A DNA stretch of 64,000 bases from Erythrocercus mccallii (Eukaryota; Chordata; Aves; Passeriformes; Dicruridae): NCBI GenBank assembly GCA_013397435.1, contig VZRG01000007.1, forward strand, positions 1,386,847-1,450,846. Reading direction: 5' to 3'. The notes under the pieces were generated by a model, which was not told where the DNA came from, searched no databases, and saw nothing but the letters and a program-made list of their open reading frames with translations. This document shows positions 13,201 to 24,204 of the stretch, piece after piece. Within the stretch, counting starts at the first letter, position 1; each line of letters begins with the position of its first letter. Position numbers and translations under genes: made by a program.

Positions 13201-14962
13201 AATTGTTACTAATTTGGATGGATAAGTTCTTAAACAGGAATAAATTACTCAAAGACCTCTGTGGATGCTGTGGATGTGACCTATGGAGCAGGATATGGGG
13301 GTCTTAGAAAGTTGGTGCACTGAGAAGGAAAGTGTGCAGACCCTTCTGAATACAGGGTACCAATATAGGAGCTGTGTGGCTCCTTGTCTGCTCTCTTGTC
13401 ACTCTCTTCCCCTACCAGCAGTAAGCTTCCAGCTGCAGGCAGTATTATCTGTTCCTCAAAATCTCTCCTGGTGTGTCTGTTTCACCAGCTTCATATCATG
13501 TCCTCCTTTGATTGATTTCCTATCATTTACACATTGCTTTCAAGCTCTCTTTTCCAGCACCTGATCTTTGTTTTTAAAAACAAGAAACCTCCTGTTCACA
13601 GACCATATGTTGTCTGTGATCATTAGCCAGTTCTGGGAGTGCAGCCAGGAAGGCAATAGTGGGACAAGGAGTGATGGACTCGCAGGAAATGTCCCTTCCT
13701 CCCATCCCTGTAGACACCCTGGCAAAAGGGGAGCATCAATATCTGAGCTGGAAGCTAGTAAGGAGGGAGGGAGAATGAACAGCTTACACAAACTTTGAAG
13801 CTGGTAGGAGAGGAATGTGTTTCATATCAGCCTTTTCAGGAACTGACCATCATTTTAATGGTGAGTTTTACTACAGTGGATCGAGTAATTTCCAGCTCAG
13901 ATTGTTGATTTTCCCCTGACCACCTATTTTCCTGATGTTATTTTCCAGACTATATTGAATTCTAAGCCTATTTTCATTTCTTCATTTCCTTTTATTCTCA
14001 ACATTATGATCCTTACAAGCTCTCTGCCTGACCTCTTCACAAAGTCAGGGAGCACAGTCTCCCATTTTTCCTAGGACTGTCCCTAGCCAGTCAGTTATCA
14101 AAAACGAGCTCACCAAACATGAACTTTTACAAGACTGATACATTTACAATAAGGGCAAAAATGAAAAATAGGGGGAAAGTAATTTGAGTTAGAGACATTT
14201 AAAAGGAAGGCAGTTAAAGACATTTAATTACTTCTTTATTGTCTATAAAAACATGGTGGCAATGGTTTCAGCCTATTTTTCTTGAGCTGAGAGACAGTTT
14301 GTTATGTGCTGTCTCCATGAATTTCTCCAGCATGCAAATACAATGCCTTGTAACTGCGAAAGGCAATTACTCTTATAACATATGCATAATGAAATCTGAC
14401 TGCATTATCTTTTTGTCCTTAATAAGAACAGTTTACATATTTGCAATTTGTGATGCATCTTTTTCTTTGAAGATATGTATTTGCATGGCATTTTTTTAAA
14501 AAAGAAGGAGGAAAAAAAGAGAAGTAATACAGTTCAAGTAGTCCCCCAAACATATATATATATATTCAGAACGTAATGGGGGCAGTGCTAATTAAGCTGA
14601 AGACAAAAAGGAAGGACACTTTTTTACAAAGACACGCCTTCCTCACTAAATCAAAGAGGAGACAACTGAGGAAGGGGGCAGCTTCTGACATTTCAGGCTA
14701 GTGACAGCTGTCCTCAGAGAACAGAGCTGCACAGCCTGAAACGACACTCAGCACTTGTGCCTGTTCTTTAACTGATGGGACTGCCCACCAGAAACATGGT
14801 CTGAGCCTGAGAGCTTCACTGTCCTGTGCTGATGTCCTGGGGGATTACAGAGAATCAGTGCAGGTCCCAACACAGTCAATGCCTTGCAGAATTAGGTACT
14901 AAAATTTCTAAGTGCACAAACATATTAATGTAACTGAACTTTCAATGACTCCCCTTTTTCAC
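7289..14962. other. Non-coding, probably intronic
   Basis: No exon was recognised. An A-rich tract of about 50 bp lies at 7405-7452. A CpG-containing patch at 9530-9660 carries a CTCF-like site. The 9.7-10.5 kb stretch has several overlapping open frames of 89-132 codons on both strands. None shows a splice context or a protein family I know, and I treat them as chance frames in moderately GC-rich intron sequence. A short (TA)n tract sits at 14552-14565. Confidence 0.5.
9601..9615 (+). promoter_or_regulatory. Candidate CTCF binding site
   Basis: CCAGTAGATGGCAGC satisfies every position of the CTCF core consensus CCASYAGRKGGCRSY. The surrounding 130 bp hold several CpGs (ACGTC, AACGCCGTC, GGCGAC), which are scarce elsewhere in the window, as if the patch had escaped methylation-driven decay. 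CTCF sites commonly anchor chromatin loops inside very large neuronal genes. Occupancy cannot be read from sequence. Confidence 0.5.
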
Positions 14963-15150
14963 AGGACATAGAAAAGACTTCCAAGATTATCAAGTCCAAC
15001 TTTTGACCTAATATTGCCACTAAACTGTGGCAACAGTGCCACATCCACTCGATTTTTGAACATTTCAAGGGATGGTGACTCCACCATCTCCCTTTCATCA
15101 TGCCACACTCTGATGTTATGGAGATTCTTTTACTGAATATTCTAAATAAG
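14963..15150 (-). mobile_element. CR1 LINE 3' fragment (diverged)
   Basis: Read on the plus strand it is the complement of a CR1 tail: AAGACTTCCAAGATTATCAAGTCC, then TGGCAACAGTGCCACATCC, GGGATGGTGACTCCACCA and CTCCCTTTC. It is more diverged than the next CR1 copy, which starts about 65 bp away in the same orientation. No terminal octamer repeat is visible. Confidence 0.8.
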
Positions 15151-15216
15151 TAAAGTTGTGATACTGAATCTGGTTCAGCAACTCTTGTGTACTGTAGTCC
15201 AACAGTGTGGACTTCA

Positions 15217-15423
15217 GAGAATCCTAGAATAATTTGGGTTGGAAGAAACTTTAAAGATCATCTAGTTCCAAACTCCCTGCCATGAGCAGGGAGATTTCTG
15301 CTAGACCAGGTAACTCAGAAAATCTGGTGTTGAGCACTTCCAGGGATGGGGCATCCACAGGTTCTCTGGGCAAATAGTTCCAGTGTCTCACCACCCTCAC
15401 AGAAAATAAATTCATTCGTATGT
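15217..15423 (-). mobile_element. CR1 LINE, 3' half, interrupted by an LTR element
   Basis: It begins with the CR1 3' terminus (complement of AATTATTCTAGGATTCTCT). It continues through the terminal part of the reverse-transcriptase reading frame. The minus-strand translation contains VVRHWNYLPREPVDAPSLEV, close to the usual CR1 C-terminal motif RHWNRLPREVVDAPSLE. The match breaks off at TATGT and resumes after the inserted element. Confidence 0.93.
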
Positions 15424-16234
15424 TTCTGTGTGAGCTTAGTGCCAAGAGCCAAGAGGCTAAAAGCCACTAAGTTGGCCGCAGAAACGCACTTGGAGTGCCC
15501 CTAAATGCCGCATTGGTTTACAGGGCCAAGAATCTAAATGCCAGTACTTGGCTGCGAAAAGTCCTCCGAGTCGGCTCTTTAAGCACTAGCCCATGTTTGG
15601 TTTCATGAACAACTTCATTTTAAGTACCTATTTTAGTAACAAGTAACTTGAGTTTCATTATTAATTTTAAAATCTGCAATATGGACCCACTTACCCCATT
15701 TATTATAATTGTTTTCTTATGTTACAGTTACATATGTCAGTTGTTTTAATCAATTCCTGTTGCATTTTGCTTCTTGTCAACCCTATTTGTTGTTTTCTTA
15801 ATAATATAGTTTAATTTTCTTCCCCATCCTAAGTATCAAGTCAATTTAGTCTATAATTAAAAGGTCAAAACAAAAAGCAAAAGGTGTCTGCAGTGCAACT
15901 GAAAGCTAGCAAGCAAGATGAGAGCCACAAAGTGTAGACAGCATGTTGCAACCAGGATGAGCTGAGTAAAGAAGTTACTCACCGCCAACTACAAAGTCAA
16001 AACCAGACATCACCCATCATCAAGTGCAAGCATCAACTCAAAACTGTTCACAATATGTTAAAAAAGGACTTACTAGATTCAATTTTAAAGCATAATCCTC
16101 TCTCCAAATGTGTTTATTCTTGCTGCCAAACTGTGTTACTCTCATTTTAAACTGTTAATTGTCATATTTAATCTCTGTGCTTATTTTGTGTTTTTATCTG
16201 CATCTTCTTTTTTAATAACAGAAGAAGAGTGAGA
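15424..16234 (+). mobile_element. Left part of the insertion: unassigned sequence ahead of the LTR
   Basis: About 810 bp lie between the CR1 break and the LTR. The first 190 bp are relatively CpG-rich (GCCGCAG, AACGCAC, GCCGCAT, CCGAGTCGG). The rest is AT-rich with no open frame of note. It ends in a purine tract GAAGAAGAGTGAGA, a plausible polypurine tract that primes plus-strand synthesis next to a 3' LTR. I do not recognise gag, pol or env remnants or a primer-binding site. It may be degraded internal retroviral sequence, or the left part of one long solo LTR. Confidence 0.55.
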
Positions 16235-16749
16235 TGTGGCGATTCATTTTTCTTAAATGATTGTTCTGTTCACCCCCCAGAATGTATAGTTCATTACTAA
16301 GTTGTAACCCTCCCCTAAGTTGTCATTCATTGTAACCCCTGCCCATCACCTCATCCTGGATGCCTTATTGGTTCACTCAACCCCTCCTACCTTCAGTATC
16401 CCATTGGTCCAAGCCTTGGATCCACCTCCCTTGCTAGAACTCTCTCAAGTTGATGCACGAGGGATTAAATCTCTCTGGCCTCTCTCTCTGGGGCACCTGC
16501 CTGTGGGTCTCTCCTGTGGGAGCCATGTTCCCTCCCAGTGTGGGACCCCCGAATAAACCTCACCTAATCAACACCCTCAGAAGCCGTGTCATGTCTTGCC
16601 TGCTTGTATGCTGCCATTAGCTGTTGAAGAACCAAGAAAACCTCTCCCCAAAAGCTCCGGTAAGGCTCTTGTACCTCCCCTTCCTTCCTGGACCCAGAGC
16701 TATGTTGCCTTCAGCCCCTGAAGCCCGCAAAGAGCAGGGGAATGCAACA
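16235..16749 (+). mobile_element. LTR of an endogenous retrovirus-like element
   Basis: The segment starts TGTGGCG after a purine tract and ends GCAACA, giving TG...CA ends over 515 bp. The U3-like part has two inverted CCAAT boxes (TTATTGGTTC and CCATTGGTCC) and a weak TATA-like GATTAAAT. AATAAA lies at 16552-16557, followed by a U5-like stretch, so transcription would run on the plus strand. The sequence after its end continues the interrupted CR1 exactly. Orientation is antisense to the CNTNAP2-like gene, the commoner arrangement for LTRs kept in introns. The family cannot be named without a repeat library. Confidence 0.75.
16552..16557 (+). terminator. LTR polyadenylation signal AATAAA
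   Basis: AATAAA in CCCGAATAAACCTC lies about 190 bp before the LTR right end, where an R/U5 boundary would be expected. It could end plus-strand LTR transcripts. It is antisense to the host gene and so would not cut host transcripts. Confidence 0.6.
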
Positions 16750-16750
16750 T

Positions 16751-17150
16751 TATGTCACATCTAAATCCATCCTCTTTCAGGTTAAAATTGCCCCTTGTTC
16801 TATCACTACAGGCCTTGGTAAAAAGTTTCCTTCCTGCTTTCTTATAAGGCCCCTTTATATATTTAAGAGTTGCAATCAGGTCTCCCTAAAGCCTTCTCCA
16901 GGCTGAACTATCCCAACTCTCCCAGCCTGCATGCCATCCTCTGACCATATCCATGGCCCTTCTCTAGACCCACTCCAACAGACTCCCAACAAGACTCCAT
17001 GTCTTTTTTTATGCTGGGGGCCCCAGAGCTGGATGTAGCACTTCAGGTGAGATACCAGAAGAGCAGAGAGACAGAATCACCTTCCCAATCTGCTGACCAC
17101 ACTGCTTTTTATGCAGGCTGAGACCTGATTGCCTTTCTGGGCTGCAAGCA
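16751..17150 (-). mobile_element. CR1 LINE, second half of the interrupted copy
   Basis: It resumes with TATGTCACATCTAAATCC and follows the CR1 consensus through CCTCTTTCAGGTTAAAATTG, CCTTGTTCTATCACTACAGG, the CCCCAGAGCTGGATG stretch and TTTCTGGGCTGCAAGCA. Joined to 15217-15423 it is about 600 bp of one CR1 3' end, truncated at its 5' side as most CR1 copies are. Scattered indels disrupt the reverse-transcriptase frame. Confidence 0.93.
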
Positions 17151-19650
17151 TTGACTTCCAGAGCAAGATTTTAGGGAGTTTAATGGGAGTGCTGAACATT
17201 CAGACAGGTAGTTGATTCAGTTCAACATGAATAATACCTGGGTATCTCTGAACAGACACGAACATGTTAGTTGAAATAATGCATTTTTGTTTGGTCATAA
17301 AGAATTACAGGTATTCAGATAACCCATTTAATTTAGCTAATTAGCAAACTGTCTTTATATGCTTGGTTTTAAATAGATAGATAGATGGTTTAGCAAAAAA
17401 CTTTAATCCTAGCAGCTAATGCTCATTGTTCTACTGAGTCACATTGAGCTCTGTTTCAGTATGTCAGAATGATGGAAGGTGCAGCCCATCAAGCTGCCAA
17501 AAACATGAAGTGTGGAATATAAATAGATGTTTTTAGTGTCACAGGTGCTGCTGAATTGTCTGGAGACATATTATTCAAATTTGCAGGTAATACTCCATCC
17601 ATAGAACACAGTGATCATGTTCTCTGTTGTTTCTTGAGAGCACTGTCCTGGAAATCATTAACAAAATTAGTTTCTCATGGGGAATGGCAAGGTTGTACAA
17701 TCTTAGGTCTCTTTTCATCCTGCCTATATAACCCCCCTGTAACCTAAAAGAAGAGTTTCATGCTATTAGATTATGCTTGGTACATTGCATGCTTTTGTTT
17801 TTTCTAGTGTTGAGCCCTCTCAGGCAGAAGAGATTATTTTTTCTGGGTCATATACATATGTATTTTCACCATCATGGTACTTGACTTCTTTGTTCAAGTG
17901 TGATAAAAATATATGGGTTGGGATACTGCAAACCAAAGAATTAATTGTGAATGCAGCAACAAAAAATATTGCTACTAAGAAGTTATTATAATCTTGTGTT
18001 TCTTCAGTTTTCAGGTCCTGAAGTATCTCCTTCAAAACATGCTGGCCACGTGGAAAGGTCTAATGTAGCCCTAGTCATTCCTGGAAGAGTTCAGGCTGAA
18101 GAAGATTCTGGTCTTTGCAAACACATCTGCACTGCTTTGAAAACCCACCATGATTAGGATTGCTGGGCCTTTTTCCTCTCCCAGATTCCTCTCCACTCTA
18201 GAAACTGGACAATATACAGTTTAGTTACCCCTGGCCCAGGTTTAAGTCTTCAACGCAATTCCTGAGAATCACAGCACAGAGTTTTAATAGAGATCTTGTC
18301 TAATGGTTCCCCTTTAAGTTGATTAAGTATCGTCATCCTAATTCCACATTGTACGGGGGACGTAAGTGATGCAGAAAATCAGAACTACTTTGACATCTAA
18401 GTCTGTGACAAAGCTGGCACCAGGGTCTCTCAGGACATTCCAGTCAATCTTCCTAGCAATATATCCTTTCCACCTGGCATAGCAAATAAACACTAGCCAG
18501 TAAAAAGGAATCTAATTTTATGAAACATAATAAAACTTACTACAACCTCAGGATGGTGTCATATTGGTCCTGAGTTTTGAAATTTCAGCTTTCATCCTGG
18601 CAAATTTTAATGCAATTTTTAGAAAAATAACAGAAAGCAACCAACATTCTTAACAGCCTTATCAACAAATACTGTGCAAGAAGTGGAAGCACGAGACATG
18701 AATTAAATAAAAAAACCCCTTGTTACTATTTTTATTTTGAAACTGCATAAGAACATACAGTCTTTTCATTTCATTGCAATTATTGCAATTACAGAATTTT
18801 TTAAAAAGTCCTGTAGTAACATCTGAAATCTGAAAGTAGATCTGCCAGCAAAGAGAGGCCATGTATATTATTCATAGAGAATGAAATCAGAGTAACTAAA
18901 TGATGGATGGTGGAAAATGGATTGCATTTTTAAAGGTGATCTTGTAGCACTAAATGTTATTGGTAACAGAGACAAGCATCTTCTAAATAATGCCCTTAGC
19001 TACAAGTCCACATCACACAAGCAGATGGTTATGCCCACATGGAATGTGACTGCAGTTTGGATTTTCCAGGGTAAATCTGGCTGCAGGACTGGGAGATAAT
19101 TATCAGAGGATGCAATTCAAGCTGTGACAATTCACCATTTTCACATATTTCATCCAAATCTTGCTTGTGCCTTTGGGCCCCAAAACTTTTGTATCATTTT
19201 TTTTCAGTGTGTTTTGCGGCAATTGAAGTCTATGAGGGCTACTGCAATCCCATCAACTGTTCCTACTAAATAACTTTAAATCTTACCTATATTGTGATTC
19301 TGAAGTGGCTGTGTGTGTTAGTAACCTTATGCCAGTAGTTCTCAGTCTAATATTGCATAAACTTCTTTTACAATAACACTAGCTTGCTGCTACACAATCC
19401 AAGGCTCCCAAGTGCTGTATTAGTAAATATAGCCTTTTATGACATTCTTTTTAAAGATAATAATTCCAAATGGAATGTTTGTTCAATGCTTTAACTTTTA
19501 AAACTCTTTATTTCTAACAGCCTGACTTTAACCTTCCTCTCACAAACTGTAGAGGTTAACTTGAGTTACACTGTTGAAATACATGGCTTGTCTGTGATTC
19601 CTACAGATTAGATGTGACTTAGGTAGCTGCAGTCTGGCCTTTAGTAATCT
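17151..19650. other. Non-coding, probably intronic
   Basis: AT-rich sequence with no repeat or exon I can name. The only structure is a short ATAG tract near 17374. The overlapping plus and minus frames of about 70 codons around 17.8-18.2 kb have no splice or family support. Confidence 0.5.
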
Positions 19651-19887
19651 AGAATCATAGAATAACAGAATATGAGTTGGAAGTGACCCATCAGGCCCCA
19701 CACAACACTCGTAAGAGTCACACCAGGTATCCAAGAGCGTTGTCCAAACACTTGAACACTGTCAGGCTTAGTGCTGTGACCACTTCCCTGGGGAGCCTGT
19801 TCCAGTGTCCAACCACCCTTTGTGGGAAGAACCTTTTAGTTATATCCAACCTACATCTCCCCTGACTCAGCTTCATGCCATTAACCC
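19651..19887 (-). mobile_element. CR1 LINE 3' end
   Basis: It begins with AGAATCATAGAAT, the complement of the CR1 terminal octamer repeat, so this copy keeps its true 3' end. The minus-strand translation includes FFPQRVVGHWNRLPREVV, the conserved C-terminal motif of the CR1 reverse-transcriptase protein. It is 5' truncated after about 240 bp. Confidence 0.94.
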
Positions 19888-21810
19888 ACAAAAATATTTT
19901 ACAATTCCTCTGGAGGCGGAACAGTACACATGCTGCGTGCATTTCTAAATGGCAACAAAGACCCTGGATTACATGATCATACAACGGTTCAAGACCTTCA
20001 GTTCCCCAGACATTTGGACAAAAAAGTAACAAAAGGAGAGAAAATAGTGTGGAAACCCTACATGTTTTTCTGGGATCTGTACACCTGCAGTGTTTTAATT
20101 TCTCAAAATCATTTCATACACTGTTTCTATAGGATTCTTCAGGGATTTAATTTTCCCTATGGCTACACATACCTGCTCATTTATTTTTCCACAGTTTTCT
20201 TTGGAGTGCTTCCAAACTTAACACTGAGTTTCAATATCAGGCATTCCATCTTGCTAAAAAAAGACAAACCCCTTTCCTTTCTTTCTTTACCAGTCCTATA
20301 CTGTGGCCCAGGGAAACATAGGTAATTTCTCTCTCGCACTAACTCCATAACCAGCTGTGAAGCCTGTGAATGGCTAAATACTTATCAAAGTTTGAACTGT
20401 GTGTCCCTATTTCTATTCATGAAGTTGCTCAGGTATAATTAGAGGCTTATCCATAATTACAGAGTGGCTTTTTGTCCCCACAGAATGAGGCACACAGATG
20501 GATACTATAATGGAAATTAGTCAACAGCCTGTCCATGATTGATGAGTCGGTAAAGTGCCCAGCTCCTACCCTCACTGGAGTGTAGGTGCTCTTGGACCCA
20601 GCATGAAAGAGAGCAGACGGCATTCCAGCATTCACATTAGCAGGTGGTCCTGAGCAAGCAAATCTCCCGAGTGAAAAATGAGATCCTTATATAATCGGTT
20701 TTCAGACCAGAATTATTTTTAAGTAGAAAATATCTCTCAGATAAAGATGCAGCACTGAACTGCTTCTTTCAGCACTGAACTCTTCTTTTACCTTAGTAAC
20801 AGTGAAAAATTCCAGACAGATGAGCCAGGGACAAGTGCAGAGAGAGTAGTCCTGTATTTACTTGACTCACATTACTAAACATAATTTGAACACGGGATCT
20901 GGCCACATTCATGGTTCATGATCAGACTCAGCACACAATGCTGAAACTCCTATTAATTCTCCGAGAAAGCTGTCAGGCTACATTTTGATCTCATGCCTAA
21001 TGAGAAAGGCTTGTCATGCCCTGTGCAAAATACTGGGCAAGACTTACAGGTTTCTAAAATCTCATTTTCATTCCCTTCCTTTCTGACTCTGCTGTGAGGA
21101 GCTCAGTGCCACTGTTCAGAAATGGATGAAAGAAGACAAAGAGATGCAAGTGTGAGCTGGCTTGAATCAATGCCTGTTTCACTGCAGCCAGGAGATCAGC
21201 ATGCAGGAAACATGCTAACACCTGGGAAGTGTAGACAGAGGCACGGCACCAAGGGACACCAGGACAGCTGGATTAATGAACCTGTGCTGGAAACTTCATG
21301 TGGGGGTCCTTTTTTGTCAAACAGGGAAAGAGAGAGAATGGATGAAAATGATTGGTAAAAGATGAGGAAAGTAGGAAAATAACTTTTATCAGTCTCTTGA
21401 GATCAAGTATGAGAAAAGCATGTGCTTCACAAACGGTTGTATTTAAAGGCATATTTTTTTTTGCTGTCAATTTCTTGCCCTCTGATCAGTATAAAATAGT
21501 ACTATTGAGTCTAATCAGTGCAGGGTGGAAATCCTTATTGTCTGAAGTGATGTGTGTGTAGTCCTGCTGCACAGTAACTAGGGCAGAGAGTTACTGACAA
21601 ATGTGTGATCGTTTCTGCCTGGTTTGAATGAGACTATCAGTTTTAGTTTCCTTGAGCAGAAAGTCTAAACTTTTACTATTTCTGGCTTTTGGGATCTGAT
21701 AATTAGTCTTTTGATTGTGTAAAAAAATCAGCTTCAGAAGGCACAGAAATATACAGAAATTTTAGCTTCCCTCAACTGCCCCTCCCCACAAAAATCCAAA
21801 CGCCAAATTG

Positions 21811-21842
21811 AAAAAAAAGAAAAAAAAAGAAGAAAAAGAAAA
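21811..21842. repeat. A-rich low-complexity tract
   Basis: A run of A8 and A9 blocks separated by single Gs. No target duplication or SINE body is attached, so it is simple sequence and not a retrotransposed tail. Confidence 0.85.
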
Positions 21843-24179
21843 TGGTTCTAGCTTTAATGATTGTATTCATTTTTTTAAAAAAACATGAGATTCATATTCA
21901 GAGACTAGAAAGCAATGAAAACAACCTTAAAAAACTCAGAATCCCATGTAGTATTTTAAATAATTGTAATTACAAAACAAGAATATACCAAATTGAATGC
22001 CAGATTAAAAGTGTTTATGCTATGTGTCTTTAGAAACAAATATAGAGAGAACAATTTCATTTAGCGGCTGTAGGTACTGCATTGCTGCATGACATCAGAT
22101 CTTTGCCCTCTGGGAACTTTTAGAAGCTTTTTCTAAAGCTGATGGCTATCCCAAATGGAATTTAATACTTCCTATACACTGAAACTGTAATAAGGTACAT
22201 TTGTACATGCTGTTGTGAAACTGTCACCAGCAAATAGTGCACACAAAGAAACTGTAAACCTCTAGCTAATATGCTGCTTAATGCCATGAAAACCAATTAG
22301 AATGTCATTATTAGAGCTGCTGCTTCATCTACATGGGATAAATTAATAACTGGCATTAAATATATACTTTCAAAACTTTGGAAATAGCCCCATGTGATTG
22401 CTTTGTGCAGAGTTCACAATTACCTTCAAAAATAATTGAAAAAGAAAACTCACAAAGGCTGTAGGAATCACTAAATTAACTTTTCCTATCTACTCACCAA
22501 AAGACTGTTCAAATCCCCTTGTGTTGCCCAAATCCCTTCAAAAGAATACATGATAAAATTATAAAAATATTAAATTAAACACAATGCAGGAAGTGATAAA
22601 TTATGACTAGCCATTGCTTTCATAACTATGAAACAAACTTCCTAGAGTTCTTGGTTAATATTTACTTACTCCTACTTATAATCACATAGTAAAAATAAAA
22701 GCAGAAATAATTTTTGTGGTATTTCAGCAAAGAACAAGTAAATTTGTTCAGATTCTGAGATGTGCCCTGTGACTGGCAGGACAGGTGTGGCAAGCAGCCA
22801 CAGCAAGCATATCCTTTTGTGTGTCTCTAATACTGGATGAATAGATGGGTTTGTCCATGCAGTATCATAACTTAAATCAGCTCCAGGGACTGCTGCGCAC
22901 ATCTGCCCATGAAGCTCTTCCAAAGCTCCAGTTGAATCTCCTTCATTTCTGCTGCTACCAGGCTCATTTGCCAGCTTCAGAGGGAGCAGTGGGGAAACAA
23001 TGCTGACTCCTAAGGTCTTCCTTCTAATACTCTATCCTATGCCTTTCTCTCCAATTATGGCCCAAATCTAAGACCCTATTATGACAAGAAAAATTAAGTT
23101 TCCTATATCAGGAAAAGTTTACAAGATCATAGTTCTGAATGGAAGGGTAGGATTTAGCCGAGCTAGTCCTGAATTGCAGATTTCAGTTTTATATTGCCCA
23201 AATACTCAACTTTTTAGAGTAGTACTTATCAAAACTCCCCTGCATTCCACTTTACATGAACACTATGAAATGAAGAATGTTTTGGGATTATATACATAAT
23301 TTTGTTATTTTCACTCTTGCTCTCCTTCAGATGCATAATGTTCACAGGCATTTACTCCTTGTAAGTGTTGCAGGTTTTGTGACTTACAAGTTGTATTAGA
23401 ATATGATTTGGACTTGCCCCATTTGAATAATGTTTGAGCAAAAATTCAAACTCATTTCCCTGTCTGCTCCCCTGAAAAATGACTTCATGAAATGCCAGTA
23501 TGAGGTTTATTTTCTTGAGAATTTCAGTATCAAATATATTCAGCTGAAGTATATAAGAGTAAAAAGAGTGTGGGTTTTTTTTACAGGACAGCTCAAATCC
23601 AAACAGTCAGTGCAAATCCAAACTTGAGAAATAAAGGTATCGTTCCTCCTTTGCTTTAAGGGAGTAAGGAAGAATATAGAAATTCAGCTGATAGCTGACT
23701 GATGCATTTTCCCTGTTTTCCAATTATACTTTCAGTGTCACTCTCATAAAAAATTTGCAAGATTTTAATTGATTGACAGTTTACATTAATTGCTTGTGAT
23801 GGTTTCCATTCTTAGTGCTTTGCCAGGACACAAATGCTTTGGTTTTTACACAGCATCACACATGCTAGTGTGATTTAGAAATGAAAACTGCTACTATTAG
23901 CAGTGGAGAGAAAAGAAAGAAGAAGTTGGGGTCTCCCTGCAGTGGAGAAGATCTGCAATGAACATGGTGCTAGAAGGGAAAATGTAATAGGTATGGTCTA
24001 TAGTTCTAGAAAGCTACTTGTGTTCACAAACAAAAAAAACCTGAAAGCTAGGGGAAATATTTCAAGCTGTTGTCCTGGAAGGATAACCCCAAAATGCTCT
24101 GAAAATGATAAATTTTCATGGTAGTGAGAAGTGGAAAGCATGCCAGTAATGCAGCTTTCGCCTGAAACATATCCACATT

Positions 24180-24204
24180 TGTCTCTAAGAATGTTTTAGA
24201 GACA
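24180..24204. other. Perfect 9-bp inverted repeat (hairpin)
   Basis: TGTCTCTAA and TTAGAGACA are exact reverse complements separated by seven bases. The stem is too short for a microRNA precursor, and no family of such elements is evident nearby. Confidence 0.75.

Noticed and set aside
20570..20649. Minus-strand exon-like segment: TTGCTTGCTCAG acceptor, 26 open codons, GTAGGA donor, with a phase that would join the CNTNAP2-like exon
   Set aside because: The peptide (starting PPANVNAGMPSAL) does not resemble the start of laminin-G domain 3, which should follow with Tyr-Trp-Asn. The polypyrimidine tract is weak. Phase agreement alone has a one-in-three chance.
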